A stretch of DNA of 50,487 bases from Nocardioides sp. Its GTDB lineage: Bacteria > Actinomycetota > Actinomycetes > Propionibacteriales > Nocardioidaceae. The stretch is from positions 1-50,487 of the forward strand of contig NZ_JAOPWY010000020.1 in assembly GCF_025965415.1 (NCBI RefSeq). The letters run 5' to 3'. The position numbers and the translations under genes are program-made. Below are positions 33,134 through 42,123 of this stretch, piece after piece (position 1 is the first letter of the stretch; each line of letters opens with the position of its first letter). The notes under the pieces are model-generated. The model did not search any database. It saw nothing but the letters and a program-made list of their open reading frames with translations, and was not told where the DNA came from.

Positions 33134-33457
33134 TCAGTGCGCGGCGTCGTAGGCCTGCTGCACGTCGGCGGAGATGCGCCCGCGCTCGGAGACCTCCATG
33201 CCCTGGCCCTTGGCCCACTCACGCACGTCCTTGGTGTTGGAGCCCGAGGCGCCGCTGGACTTGCGCGTACGGCGGGTGCCGCCGCTCACCTTGCGGGCGT
33301 GGCCGACGTAGCCGCCGAGCGCGTCGCGCAGCGCCGCCGCGTTGGCGTCGTTGAGGTCGATCTCGTACGCCGTGCCGTCGAGGCCGAAGGAGACCGTCTC
33401 GGTGGCCTCGGTGCCGTCCAGATCGTCCACGAGAACGATGTTGACCTTCTGTGCCAT
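33134..33457 (-). CDS. lsr2: Lsr2 nucleoid-associated protein (xenogeneic silencer)
   Basis: Lsr2 bridges AT-rich DNA and silences foreign genes. It has 107 residues. The N-terminal oligomerisation domain is MAQKVNIVLVDDLDGTEATETVSFGLDGTAYEIDL. The C-terminal DNA-binding domain contains TKDVREWAKGQGMEVSERGRISADV, with RGR as the minor-groove-binding motif. Its upstream region is the most AT-rich stretch of the window, consistent with autoregulation. The order clpC-lsr2 is conserved in actinobacteria (Rv3596c/Rv3597c). Confidence 0.96.
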   Translation of the reverse strand: MAQKVNIVLVDDLDGTEATETVSFGLDGTAYEIDLNDANAAALRDALGGYVGHARKVSGGTRRTRKSSGASGSNTKDVREWAKGQGMEVSERGRISADVQQAYDAAH

Positions 33458-33600
33458 GTCTTTTCCTTTGCCGTGATGCGTTCAGGGGTTAAGCGCGAGG
33501 ACATGGGCAGTGTGGCAGGAATTGAATGTATTCGGCAAAAAGGTCAGGAGAAGCTTGACGAGTCAATTATTGGCAAATGGTGCGCGGTCAGGAATTGCGT
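33458..33600. promoter_or_regulatory. AT-rich lsr2 promoter region
   Basis: About half A/T between 33520 and 33600, far above the surroundings, with AATTGAATGTATTC, GGCAAAAAGG and GTCAATTATTGGCAAATGG. Minus-strand TACATT near 33527-33532 is a candidate -10. It is a likely Lsr2 autoregulatory site and reaches into the end of coaX. Confidence 0.5.
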
Positions 33601-34358
33601 TCGAAGACGAGTCGCAAACCGTGCAGCGTCAGCCACGGGGAATGCACCGTGAAACATCCGCAGTCGTCGATCAGCTGGGGCGCCAGGTGCCCCGTGGCGA
33701 TCACGGTGACGTCCTCGGTGGCCGCGCCGAGCTCGGCGATCATGCGGGCGACCAGGCCCTCGACCTGTGCCGCGACACCGAAGAGCATCCCGCTCTGGAG
33801 GGCCTCCACGGTGTTCTTCGCGATCACCGAGCGCGGCCGGACGAGCTCGACCTTGCGCAGCTGGGCGCCGCGGCGCCCGAGCGCCTCGAGGGAGATCTCG
33901 ATGCCGGGCGAGATCGCGCCGCCGACGTACTGGCCCTTCGCGTTGACCACGTCGAAGGTGGTGGCGGTGCCGAAGTCCACGACGATCGCCGGGCCACCGT
34001 GCAACGTGGCGGCGGCGAGCGAGTTGACGATCCGGTCGGAGCCCACCTCACGGGGGTTGTCCATCAGCACCGGGATGCCGGTCCTCACGCCAGGCTCGAC
34101 GACGATCGCCGTGACGTCGCCGAAGTGGCGCTCGAGCATCTCGCGCCACTCGTGCAGGACGGCCGGCACGGTCGCGCACACGGCGATGCCGTCGACGTCG
34201 TCGACCCGCTCGGCCAGCAGGCCGCGGATCAGCACCGACCACTCGTCGGCGGTGCGGCGCTCGTCGGTGTTGACCCGCCAGTGGGCGGTGACGTCCTCGC
34301 CGTCGAGGAGGCCGAGGAACGTGTGGCTGTTGCCGATGTCGGCGGCGAGCAGGCTCAT
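33588..34358 (-). CDS. coaX: Type III pantothenate kinase
   Basis: CoaX phosphorylates pantothenate, the first step of CoA synthesis. It has 256 residues of the ASKHA fold. Phosphate-1 is LLAADIGNSHTFLGL and phosphate-2 is VVDFGTATTFDVVNAKGQYVGGAISPGI. Substrate-site segments include GSDRIVNS and GTATTFD. It is the last gene of the panC-panD-nadB-nadC-coaX run, joining pantothenate synthesis with its use. Its 3' end overlaps the AT-rich lsr2 promoter zone. Confidence 0.94.
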   Translation of the reverse strand: MSLLAADIGNSHTFLGLLDGEDVTAHWRVNTDERRTADEWSVLIRGLLAERVDDVDGIAVCATVPAVLHEWREMLERHFGDVTAIVVEPGVRTGIPVLMDNPREVGSDRIVNSLAAATLHGGPAIVVDFGTATTFDVVNAKGQYVGGAISPGIEISLEALGRRGAQLRKVELVRPRSVIAKNTVEALQSGMLFGVAAQVEGLVARMIAELGAATEDVTVIATGHLAPQLIDDCGCFTVHSPWLTLHGLRLVFERNS

Positions 34359-34368
34359 GCGGGAATCC

Positions 34369-35274
34369 TCACTCGTCCACGAGGTCCATGCCGATGTCGA
34401 AGACCACCACGGAGTGGGTGAGCGCGCCGACCGAGACGAAGTCGACGCCGGTGGCGCCGATGCGGGCCGCCCGCTCCAGGGTGATCCCGCCGCTGGCCTC
34501 GAGCGGCACGCGCCCGGCCGTGCGGCGTACGGCCTCGGCCATCATCTCGTCGCCCATGTTGTCGAGCAGGACCCGTTCGGGCGGCTCCGGGAGCGCCAGC
34601 AGCTCCTCGAGCTGGTCGAGGGTGGTCACCTCGACCTCGACCGGGAGACCCGGGAACCGGCCGCGGATGGCCTCCAGCGCCGGCAGCACTCCCCCGGCGG
34701 CGATGACGTGGTTGTCCTTCACCATCGCCATGTCCTGCAGGGAGGTGCGGTGGTTGACGCCCCCGCCGCAGCGGACGGCGTACTTCTGCAGGGCGCGGAG
34801 CCCGGGCAGCGTCTTGCGGGTGTCGAGCACGCGCGTCGGCGAGCCCTCCAGCGCCTCGACCCAGCGCGAGGTGGCCGTCGCGATGCCGGAGAGGTGGCAG
34901 GCGAGGTTGAGGGCGGTGCGCTCGGCGACCAGCAGGCGCTGGGTGAGGCCGGTGACCCGCATGACGACGTCGCCCCTCCCGACGCGCGTGCCGTCGGGGA
35001 GCCGGTCGGTGATGGTGGCGTCGGCGCCGAGCATGAAGAACGTCACCGCAGCCACGCCGAGGCCGGCGACGACCCCCGGCTCGCGGGCGGCGAGGACGGC
35101 CTCGCCGCGGGCGTCGGGCGAGATGGTCGACGAGCTGGTCGGGTCGTCCATCCGGCGGTCGGGAAGGTCCTCCTCGAGCGCGCGGCGGATCGTGTCCCAG
35201 ACGTGGTCGAGGTCGAGACCGGCCGCGGTGAGCTCGTCACGCAGCTGGAGGGGCACGTCGCCGAGACTCGTCAT
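34369..35274 (-). CDS. nadC: Nicotinate-nucleotide pyrophosphorylase (quinolinate phosphoribosyltransferase)
   Basis: NadC converts quinolinate and PRPP to nicotinate mononucleotide. It has 301 residues. Key segments are ERTALNLACHLSGIAT, VLDTRKTLPGLRALQKYAVRCGGGVNHRTSLQD and MVKDNHV, then EVEVTTLDQ, LLDNM and LEASGGITL, carrying the Arg, His and Lys residues of the phosphate sites. The ATG at 35274 overlaps the nadB stop (ATGA); the frame is open upstream but lies within nadB. nadA is not in the window. Confidence 0.95.
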   Translation of the reverse strand: MTSLGDVPLQLRDELTAAGLDLDHVWDTIRRALEEDLPDRRMDDPTSSSTISPDARGEAVLAAREPGVVAGLGVAAVTFFMLGADATITDRLPDGTRVGRGDVVMRVTGLTQRLLVAERTALNLACHLSGIATATSRWVEALEGSPTRVLDTRKTLPGLRALQKYAVRCGGGVNHRTSLQDMAMVKDNHVIAAGGVLPALEAIRGRFPGLPVEVEVTTLDQLEELLALPEPPERVLLDNMGDEMMAEAVRRTAGRVPLEASGGITLERAARIGATGVDFVSVGALTHSVVVFDIGMDLVDE

Positions 35275-36944
35275 CCCGACACCTCCGCCGTGCTGGGGTC
35301 GGTCGACGGGGAGAACGTCCACTCGACGCGGATCGTGCCGTCAGCGTCGAGCCACGAGTCGATGTGGCCGGCCCTGGTGTCGTCGCGGTCGGGGAAGTCC
35401 TCGCGCCAGTGGGAGCCGCGCGTCTCGGTGCGGAGCGCGGCGGCCTCGGCCAGCGCGAGGCTGATGGCGAGCAGGTTGGTGGTCTCCCACGCAGCCGGGC
35501 CGACGCCGGCCTCGCCGGGCTCCAGCGCGTGCAAGAAGGCCAGCGCCTCGGCGAGCCCCTCGGCCTGGCGGAGCACGCCCACGCGGGTGGTCATCACGTC
35601 CTGCATCGCGGGGCGGAGGTCGCCGTCGACCAGGCCCTCGACCCGCTGGTCCTCGACCGGCTCGCCCCAGTCCCGCAGCTCACCGGGCAGCACGTCGGCG
35701 ATCCGGCGGGAGAAGACCAGTCCCTCGAGCAGCGAGTTGGACGCCAGCCGGTTGGCACCGTGGATCCCGGAGCAGGCGACCTCGCCGGTGGCGTAGAGCC
35801 CGGCGACCGACGTACGGCCCCACAGGTCGGTGGCTGCGCCACCGGAGGCGTAGTGCTGGGCCGGGGCGACCGGGATCAGCTCGGTGACCGGGTCGACGCC
35901 GTGTTCGCGGCAGACGCCGAGGATGGTCGGGAAGCGGCGCTCCCAGAACTCGGCGCCGAGGTGGCGGGCGTCGAGCCACATGTGCGGCCGGCCGGTCTCG
36001 ATCATCCGCCGCGTGATGGCCTTGGCGACGACGTCGCGGGGCGCGAGGTCGGCGAGCTCGTGCTCGCCGCGCATGAAGCGGTCACCCTCGAAGTCGACGA
36101 GGAAGGCACCCTCGCCGCGCACCGCCTCGGAGATCAGCGGCTGCTGGCCCTGCGAGTCGGGGCCGAGCCACATGACGGTGGGGTGGAACTGCACGAACTC
36201 CAGGTCGCGCAGCCGGGCGCCGGCGCGCAGCGCCACCGCCATGCCGTCGCCCGTCGACACGCTGGGGTTGGTGGACTGGCTGAACACCTGGCCGAGACCG
36301 CCCGAGGCGAGCACGACGGCCCGGCAGTGGACCGCTCCGACGCCGTCGTGCTGGCCCTCGCCGAGCACGTGCAGGGTGAGCCCGGCGACGCCGCCGTCGG
36401 CGGCGCGGAGCAGGTCGACGGCCAGTGCGTGCTGGATGACCTCGATCGCGGGAGCCCGCTCGACCGCGGCGATGAGGGCCCGCTGGATCTCGGCGCCGGT
36501 CGCGTCGCCGCCGGCGTGGGCGATGCGGTCGCGGTGGTGCCCTCCCTCGCGGGTCAGCGACAGCTCCCCGTCGGGGTGGTGGTCGAGCTGGGTGCCGAGC
36601 GCGATCAGCTCGCGGACGGCCTCCGGGCCCTCGGTCACCAGCGCACGGACGGCCTCGACGTCGCACGCCCCGGCGCCCGCCACCAGGGTGTCGCGCTCGT
36701 GCTGCTCGGGGGTGTCGCCCGGGCCGAGGGCCGCGGCGATGCCGCCCTGGGCCCACTGGGTCGAGCCGGCGTTGAGCACGTCCTTGGTGACGACGAGGAG
36801 GTGGAGCGAGGGATCGGCCGCGTGGATCCGCAGCGCGGCGGTGAGCCCTGCGATGCCGGACCCCACCACCACGACGTCGGCGCGGGTGTTCCAACCGGGT
36901 GCGGGCGCTCGGAGGCGGCCCGGGACCGGCCGGTGTGCAGTCAT
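35271..36944 (-). CDS. nadB: L-aspartate oxidase
   Basis: NadB oxidises aspartate to iminoaspartate, the first step of NAD synthesis. It has 557 residues. The FAD-binding N-terminus is DVVVVGSGIAGLTAALRI. STQWAQGGIAAALG, the active-site REGGHHRDRIAH, GGLGQVFSQSTNP, FVQFHPT, and the C-terminal ASGGAATDLWGRTSVAGLYATGEVACSGIHGANRLASNSLLE are family hallmarks. It follows panD by nine bases and overlaps nadC. No anomaly was seen. Confidence 0.96.
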   Translation of the reverse strand: MTAHRPVPGRLRAPAPGWNTRADVVVVGSGIAGLTAALRIHAADPSLHLLVVTKDVLNAGSTQWAQGGIAAALGPGDTPEQHERDTLVAGAGACDVEAVRALVTEGPEAVRELIALGTQLDHHPDGELSLTREGGHHRDRIAHAGGDATGAEIQRALIAAVERAPAIEVIQHALAVDLLRAADGGVAGLTLHVLGEGQHDGVGAVHCRAVVLASGGLGQVFSQSTNPSVSTGDGMAVALRAGARLRDLEFVQFHPTVMWLGPDSQGQQPLISEAVRGEGAFLVDFEGDRFMRGEHELADLAPRDVVAKAITRRMIETGRPHMWLDARHLGAEFWERRFPTILGVCREHGVDPVTELIPVAPAQHYASGGAATDLWGRTSVAGLYATGEVACSGIHGANRLASNSLLEGLVFSRRIADVLPGELRDWGEPVEDQRVEGLVDGDLRPAMQDVMTTRVGVLRQAEGLAEALAFLHALEPGEAGVGPAAWETTNLLAISLALAEAAALRTETRGSHWREDFPDRDDTRAGHIDSWLDADGTIRVEWTFSPSTDPSTAEVSG

Positions 36945-36953
36945 TCGTGCAAT

Positions 36954-37370
36954 CTAGCGATCGATGACGTCGCCGCGGGTCAGCGCCTTGTCGCCGAACG
37001 TCTCTGCGGGGTCGAAGCCGGTGGCCATGACCTTGTTGTCGGCGTCGACGAAGACCACGTGCGGCTTGAGCTCCTTGGCCTCCGCGGTCTCCATCTGGGC
37101 GTAGCCGATGAGGATGACCGTGTCACCCGGGTGCACCAGCCGCGCCGCGGCACCGTTGATGCCGATCACGCCCGACCCGCGCTCACCGGCGATCGTGTAG
37201 GTCTCGAGGCGGGCCCCGTTGGTGACGTCGACGATGTGGACGAGCTCGCCGGCGAGCAGGTCGGCGGCGTCGAGCAGGTCCTCGTCGACGGTCACCGACC
37301 CGACGTAGTGGAGGTCCGCCTGGGTCACGGTGGCCCGGTGGATCTTGGACTTCATCATCGTGCGCAGCAT
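36954..37370 (-). CDS. panD: Aspartate 1-decarboxylase (pyruvoyl enzyme)
   Basis: PanD makes beta-alanine from aspartate. It is a 138-residue proenzyme. Self-cleavage between Gly and Ser in HYVGSVTVD (about residues 24-25) creates the pyruvoyl group. [18 protein letters not shown] and [29 protein letters not shown] are conserved. The ATG at 37370 shares one base with the panC stop (TGATG). It lies between panC and nadB; both PanD and NadB use aspartate. Confidence 0.95.
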   Translation of the reverse strand: MLRTMMKSKIHRATVTQADLHYVGSVTVDEDLLDAADLLAGELVHIVDVTNGARLETYTIAGERGSGVIGINGAAARLVHPGDTVILIGYAQMETAEAKELKPHVVFVDADNKVMATGFDPAETFGDKALTRGDVIDR

Positions 37371-38305
37371 CAGCTGCTCCTCTCACTGGTGGTCGAGGCC
37401 GCGGTCGCGGTCCCCGCCGTCGCGACCGGGGTGGCCCGGTCGAAGGTGATGGGCACGTTGTCGATCAGGCGCGTGGTGCCGACCCGTGCCGCCACCAGGA
37501 TCCGGCCCTCCCCGGCCTCCGGTGCGTCGCCGAGGTCGGGCGAGGTGAGGGCGAGGTAGTCGAGCTCGAGACCCGGCTCGACGTTGAGGATCGACATCGC
37601 GGCCCAGCGTGCGGCAGGTGCGCCGTACGGTGCCCGCTCCTGCGCGGCGCGCAGCGCACGGCTGAGGGCGAGCGCGACCCGGCGCTGGCCGGCGTCGAGG
37701 TAGCGGTTGCGGCTCGACAGGGCCAGGCCGTCGGGCTCGCGCACGGTCTCGGCGCCGATGATCTCGATGCCCATGCAGAGGTCGCGGACCATGCGGCGGA
37801 TCAGGGTGAGCTGCTGGTAGTCCTTCTGGCCGAAGACCGCGACATCGGGACGGACCAGCCCGAAGAGCTTGGCGACGACGGTCAGCACGCCGTCGAAGTG
37901 CCCCGGACGCGACTCGCCGTCGAGGATGGTGGCCAGCGCGCCGGGCGCGACGGTGACGCCGTCGTGGACCGAGTCGTGGCTGAAGCCGCCGGGGTACATC
38001 TCCTCGACGCTCGGGGCGAAGACCACGTCGACGCCCTCGGCGGCGCAGACCTCGAGGTCCGCGTCGAGCGTGCGGGGATAGCGGTCGAGGTCCTCGGCCG
38101 GCCCGAACTGCATCGGGTTGACGAAGATGCTGACCACGACCGGGCCATCCGTCGCCGCGCGGGCGGTGCGCATGAGGCTTGCGTGCCCCTCGTGCAGCGC
38201 GCCCATGGTGGGAACGAAGGCGATGCGCTCACCGGCTCGGCGGGCGCCTGCGAGCAGGTCGGCGAGCTCCTCACGTGTGTGCGCGAGGACGGGGGCGGAG
38301 GTCAT
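37370..38305 (-). CDS. panC: Pantoate-beta-alanine ligase
   Basis: PanC joins pantoate and beta-alanine with ATP. It has 311 residues. The HIGH-type motif is [16 protein letters not shown], then [44 protein letters not shown], and the KMSKS-like SSRNRYL. A nonconserved Ala/Thr-rich tail follows. The ATG at 38305 overlaps the stop of the DUF2520 gene (ATGA). panB and a classical panE are not in the window. Confidence 0.95.
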   Translation of the reverse strand: MTSAPVLAHTREELADLLAGARRAGERIAFVPTMGALHEGHASLMRTARAATDGPVVVSIFVNPMQFGPAEDLDRYPRTLDADLEVCAAEGVDVVFAPSVEEMYPGGFSHDSVHDGVTVAPGALATILDGESRPGHFDGVLTVVAKLFGLVRPDVAVFGQKDYQQLTLIRRMVRDLCMGIEIIGAETVREPDGLALSSRNRYLDAGQRRVALALSRALRAAQERAPYGAPAARWAAMSILNVEPGLELDYLALTSPDLGDAPEAGEGRILVAARVGTTRLIDNVPITFDRATPVATAGTATAASTTSERSS

Positions 38306-39201
38306 CGAGAGATGCCCCCGGCGGCGACCCGCTCCTCGGCGGCGTCGAGCACCTGCAGCATCTTGGTGGCCCGGATCGGCAGGAGCCGGCCGTCGGTGAC
38401 GGCGCGGTCGAGCGTCGCGCGCGCCATGGTGACGTACGACGGCAGGGTCTGCGGCGCGTCGGCGACAAGGTCGGCGACGTGGGCGCGGACCGTCTCGACG
38501 TCGCCGCGCACGATGGGGCCGGTCAGTGCGGCGTCGCCGTGCTCGAGGGCGTTGTCGAGGGCCGCGGTCAGCAGCGGTCGCAGGGTCGCGGCGGGGTCGT
38601 CCGCTCCGGCCGCGGAGAGGATCTCCATCGCCTCGGAGATCAGCGTGACGAGGTGGTTGGCGCCGTGCGCGAGGCCGGCGTGGTAGAGCGTACGGCGGTC
38701 CTCGGGCACCCACATGGCCCGGCCACCGAGGTCGGCGACGAGGGACTCGGTGAGTGCACGGTCGGTCTCGTCGGCGGTGACACCGAAGACGCAGCCGGCC
38801 AGGCGAGGCAGGTCGACCGCGGTGCCGGTGAAGGTCATGGCCGGGTGCATGGCGATGGTGCGGGCACCGACCTCGCGGGCCGGCTCGAGCACCGCGAGGC
38901 CGTGGCGGCCGCTGGTGTGGACGACCACCTGGCCCTCCCGGATCGCACCGCTCGCGGCGAGCATGGTGACGACGTTGGACAGCATGTCGTCGGGCACCGT
39001 CAGCAGCAGGAGGTCGCAGGCGCGGGCGACATCGGTCGGCTTCGCGAGCACGACGCCGGGCAGCAACGTCTCGGCGCGGCCCCGGGAGGCATCGGACTCA
39101 CCGGCGGCGGCAACGACCTCGTGGCCCGCGGCCCGGAGGCTGGCAGCCAGCACGGCACCCACGCGGCCAGCGCCGACCACACCCACACGGAACTTCGTCA
39201 T
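38302..39201 (-). CDS. Rossmann-like and DUF2520 domain protein, possible ketopantoate reductase
   Basis: This 299-residue protein has the N-terminal NADP-binding motif FRVGVVGAGRVGAVLAASLRAAGHEV, VPDDML and VVVHTSGRHGLAVLEPA, then HPAMTF. The C-terminal helical DUF2520 domain contains YHAGLAHGANHLVTLISEAMEIL. It resembles 6-phosphogluconate-dehydrogenase-like reductases. The ATGA overlap with panC and constant association with panC in actinobacteria (Rv3603c next to panC) suggest it supplies pantoate. That role is an inference. Upstream is a good ribosome site (GAAGAGG). Confidence 0.88.
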   Translation of the reverse strand: MTKFRVGVVGAGRVGAVLAASLRAAGHEVVAAAGESDASRGRAETLLPGVVLAKPTDVARACDLLLLTVPDDMLSNVVTMLAASGAIREGQVVVHTSGRHGLAVLEPAREVGARTIAMHPAMTFTGTAVDLPRLAGCVFGVTADETDRALTESLVADLGGRAMWVPEDRRTLYHAGLAHGANHLVTLISEAMEILSAAGADDPAATLRPLLTAALDNALEHGDAALTGPIVRGDVETVRAHVADLVADAPQTLPSYVTMARATLDRAVTDGRLLPIRATKMLQVLDAAEERVAAGGISR

Positions 39202-39327
39202 GTCGACCTCTTCGTTTCAGTCCCTCGCGGGTACCGATCTACTGCGATCACAACGAGCCTACGCCCGGGGATTCCACCGTGGAACTGGTCGGCGACGTGA
39301 TGCATCCCACTCGTCGGCGTACGTCGC

Positions 39328-40008
39328 TCAGCGCCGCAGGATGCGGCGGGCCGCCGTGTTTCCAGCGAGCTGCACCACCTGCACGAGCGCGACGATGATG
39401 ATCACCGCCGTCCACGTCACGACGGCGTCGAACTGGCGGAAGCCGTACTGCAGCGCGAAGTTGCCGAGCCCGCCGCCGCCGACCACGCCCGCGATGGCCG
39501 TCATGTCTACCAGCGCGACGAACGCGAACGTGTAGCCCAGCACGAGCGGTCCCAGCGCCTCCGGGATCACCACGGTGCGGACGATCCGTGCGCGGCTGGC
39601 ACCGACGGACCTGGCCGCCTCGATCACACCGGGTTCGACGGTGACGAGGTTCTGCTCGACGATGCGGCTGATCCCGAAGGCCGCAGCCAGCGTGAGGGCG
39701 AAGATGATCGCCGGGTTGCCGATGCCGGTGCCCACGACCACGCGGGCCAGCGGCTGCACGGCCGCGATGAAGATGACGAACGGGATCGGCCTGAAGAAGT
39801 TGACGAGCAGGTTGAGCACGAGGTTGGCGGCCCGGTTGGCGTACAGCCCGCCGCGTCGGGTCACGTACAGCGCGAGGCCGAGCAGGAGCCCCAGCACGCC
39901 GCCCAGCGTCAACGTGATGGCGACGATGTAGAGGGTCTCGTAGGTCGCCTGCCACACCAGCGGCCACAGCTCGCCGATGTTGGAGTCGACAACGATCTGG
40001 GGGGTCAT
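39328..40008 (-). CDS. metI: D-methionine ABC transporter permease
   Basis: MetI is the 226-residue membrane subunit of the methionine importer, with five or six hydrophobic helices. The EAA loop is VIEAARSVGASRARIVRTVVIPEALGPLVLGYT, which docks with MetN. NFFRPIPFVIFIAAVQPLARVVVGTGIGNPA is characteristic of MetI. The ATG overlaps the metN stop in an ATGA. It ends the metQ-metN-metI operon. Confidence 0.94.
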   Translation of the reverse strand: MTPQIVVDSNIGELWPLVWQATYETLYIVAITLTLGGVLGLLLGLALYVTRRGGLYANRAANLVLNLLVNFFRPIPFVIFIAAVQPLARVVVGTGIGNPAIIFALTLAAAFGISRIVEQNLVTVEPGVIEAARSVGASRARIVRTVVIPEALGPLVLGYTFAFVALVDMTAIAGVVGGGGLGNFALQYGFRQFDAVVTWTAVIIIVALVQVVQLAGNTAARRILRR

Positions 40009-41033
40009 CGGATCAGCTCCGTGGTGGGGACGAGGGCGCCGACGGCGGCCACGGCGGCCTCGACCGCGGCGGGCTCACCGTCCAGCGCCAGGGTCAGGTT
40101 GCCGAAGGTGTCTCCCTGCACCTCCTCGATGCCGCCGTAGACGAGCTCGAAACGCACGCCGTGGCGCAGCAGCTCAGCGAAGACGTCGCTCTGGCGCACC
40201 TCGTCGCCGCGGAAGGCGAGCTTGACGAACCTGCCGTCGTGCCGCGCGTGCAGCGCGGCCAGCGCCTCGGGGTCCGGCTCGTCGTCGACGATCGTCGCCA
40301 CGAAGCGCCGGGTGACGGGCTGCTGGGGGTCCGACAGGACCTGCAGGACCGGGCCCTCCTCGACGATGCGCCCCGCCTCCATGACGACCACGCGGTGGGC
40401 CAGGCTGCGCACGACGTCCATCTCGTGGGTGATCACGACGATGGTGATGCCGAGCTCGCGGTTGACCCGCCGCAGCAGGGCCAGGACCTCCTGGGTGGTC
40501 TCCGGGTCCAGTGCACTCGTGGACTCGTCGGCCAGCAGCAGGCTCGGGCTCGTGGCCAGCGCGCGGGCGATGCCGACGCGCTGCTTCTGGCCCCCGGAGA
40601 GCTCCTCGACGTGACTGTGCGCCTTGTCGGCGAGGCCGACGAAGTGGAGCAGGTCGGAGATCCGCTTGTGCTGCTCCGCCTTGGCCACGCCGGCCACCTC
40701 GAGCGGGTAGGCGATGTTGCCCCACACGGTGCGCGAGCGGAACAGGTTGAACTGCTGGAAGATCATCCCGATCCCGAGCCGGACCTCACGCAGGTCGCGC
40801 TCCTTGAGCCCGGTGATCTCACGGCCGCCGATGCGCACGCTGCCCGAGGTGGTCGTCTCGAGCGCGTTGATCAACCGCACCAGGGTGGACTTCCCGGCGC
40901 CGGAGTAGCCCACGATGCCGACGATCTCGCCGGCCTCGACGGTCAGGTCGACGCCCCGGATCGCCTCGACGGCCCGGCCGCCGCGGGCGGCAGGGAACGT
41001 CTTGTGGACGTCGGTCATCTCGACGAGTGGCAT
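40005..41033 (-). CDS. metN: Methionine ABC transporter ATP-binding protein
   Basis: MetN has 342 residues. Walker A is GIVGYSGAGKSTLVRL, the Q-loop FQQFNLFRSRTV, the signature ELSGGQKQRVGIARAL, and Walker B LLLADESTSALDP. A C-terminal NIL regulatory domain (about residues 260-342, FVKLAFRGDEVRQSDVFAELLRH) binds methionine and allows trans-inhibition of uptake. GGAGGAGCCCACG lies right before the ATG. It lies 33 bp downstream of metQ. Confidence 0.95.
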   Translation of the reverse strand: MPLVEMTDVHKTFPAARGGRAVEAIRGVDLTVEAGEIVGIVGYSGAGKSTLVRLINALETTTSGSVRIGGREITGLKERDLREVRLGIGMIFQQFNLFRSRTVWGNIAYPLEVAGVAKAEQHKRISDLLHFVGLADKAHSHVEELSGGQKQRVGIARALATSPSLLLADESTSALDPETTQEVLALLRRVNRELGITIVVITHEMDVVRSLAHRVVVMEAGRIVEEGPVLQVLSDPQQPVTRRFVATIVDDEPDPEALAALHARHDGRFVKLAFRGDEVRQSDVFAELLRHGVRFELVYGGIEEVQGDTFGNLTLALDGEPAAVEAAVAAVGALVPTTELIR

Positions 41034-41066
41034 CGTGGGCTCCTCCGATGTGCTGGGCCGCGAGGA

Positions 41067-42011
41067 CTAGTTCCGGGCCTCGGTGTCGGCCTCGACCTTG
41101 TCGAGCGCCCCCTGCAGCTCGTCCTGCGGGATCTTCACGAGCTGCGCCGTGCCACCGGAGACGTCCTGCACGCCGTCGAGGACGGACTGGGTGTCCTGGT
41201 AGATCTCGACGAGCTTGAGCAGCGTCGGGTCGTCCCGGTCCTCGGCACGGACCGCGAACACGTTGACGTACGGCAGCGAGTTGGGGTCCTCGGGGTCGTC
41301 GGTCGCGAGCGCGTCCTCGAACTTCAGCCCGGCCTTCTCCACGAAGTCGTTGTTGATGATCGCCGCGGCCACGTCGGGCAGCGAGGTGGGCGTGAGGTCG
41401 GCCTTGATCGCCTTGACCTCGACCCGCGAGGCGCTCTCGTCGATGTCGGCGAGCGTGGAGTAGATCGAGCCGCCGTCCTTCAGCGTGATGAGGCCCGCGG
41501 ACTGGAGGATGAGGAGGCCGCGCGCCTGGTTGCTGTCGTCGTCGGGCACGACGACGGTGTCACCGTCCTCGATCTCGTCGACCGAGTCGACCTTCGTGGA
41601 GTAGAGGCCCAGCGGGTAGATCGCGGTCGAGCCCAGCGGCACGACGTCGTCGTCGTTGGCGAGGTTGTACTCGGCGAGGTAGACGAGGTGCTGGAACTGG
41701 TTGACGTCGAGCTCGCCCTCGCTCAGCGCAGGGTTGGGCTGGGTGTAGTCGGCGAAGTCCTTGACCTCGAGGTCGATGCCCTGCTTGGCGGCCTCGTCGA
41801 CGAGGACCTGCCAGTAGGGGTCGCTGGCGCCGACGGTGCCGAGCACCACCTTCTCGTTCGCCGCGCCGCCGGCGGCGGCGGCGTCGTCGCCGCTGCGCGA
41901 CCAGGCGATGATGCCGCCCACGACGACCAGGACGAGCAGCACGGCGATGCCGATCAGGAGGGGCGTACGCCGCGAGGTGGGCGGCGCGATCTGCGGGTGG
42001 TTCTCGGACAT
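41067..42011 (-). CDS. metQ: Methionine ABC transporter substrate-binding protein, membrane-anchored
   Basis: MetQ is a 314-residue NlpA/MetQ-family binding protein. VVLGTVGASDPYWQVLVDEAAKQGIDLEVKDFADYTQPNPALSEGELDVNQFQHLVYL is the family core, including the NxALxxGxxDxNxFQH motif. Unlike most MetQ it has no lipobox: residues 16-40 (TPLLIGIAVLLVLVVVGGIIAW) form a signal anchor followed by SRSGDD. A good ribosome site (AAAGG) precedes the ATG at 42011. Ligand specificity (L- or D-methionine) is not decided by sequence. Confidence 0.92.
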   Translation of the reverse strand: MSENHPQIAPPTSRRTPLLIGIAVLLVLVVVGGIIAWSRSGDDAAAAGGAANEKVVLGTVGASDPYWQVLVDEAAKQGIDLEVKDFADYTQPNPALSEGELDVNQFQHLVYLAEYNLANDDDVVPLGSTAIYPLGLYSTKVDSVDEIEDGDTVVVPDDDSNQARGLLILQSAGLITLKDGGSIYSTLADIDESASRVEVKAIKADLTPTSLPDVAAAIINNDFVEKAGLKFEDALATDDPEDPNSLPYVNVFAVRAEDRDDPTLLKLVEIYQDTQSVLDGVQDVSGGTAQLVKIPQDELQGALDKVEADTEARN

Positions 42012-42064
42012 GGCGGGAGCCTTTCGTCGTACGTGGTGGTCGGCTCCGTCCCTGCCCACGTCGA

Positions 42065-42123
42065 GAATTCTATAAATTCACTACACAAACCGGACTAAAG
42101 CCACCGGGACCATAGACCGGTGG
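42065..42123 (-). promoter_or_regulatory. metQ upstream region: AT-rich palindrome and hairpin
   Basis: GAATTCTATAAATTC (42065-42079, GAATT/AATTC arms) contains minus-strand TATAGA, a plausible -10. CCACCGG-N9-CCGGTGG (42101-42123) forms a 7-bp stem upstream of it. This may be a promoter with an operator; no known SAM riboswitch core could be matched. Confidence 0.35.
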
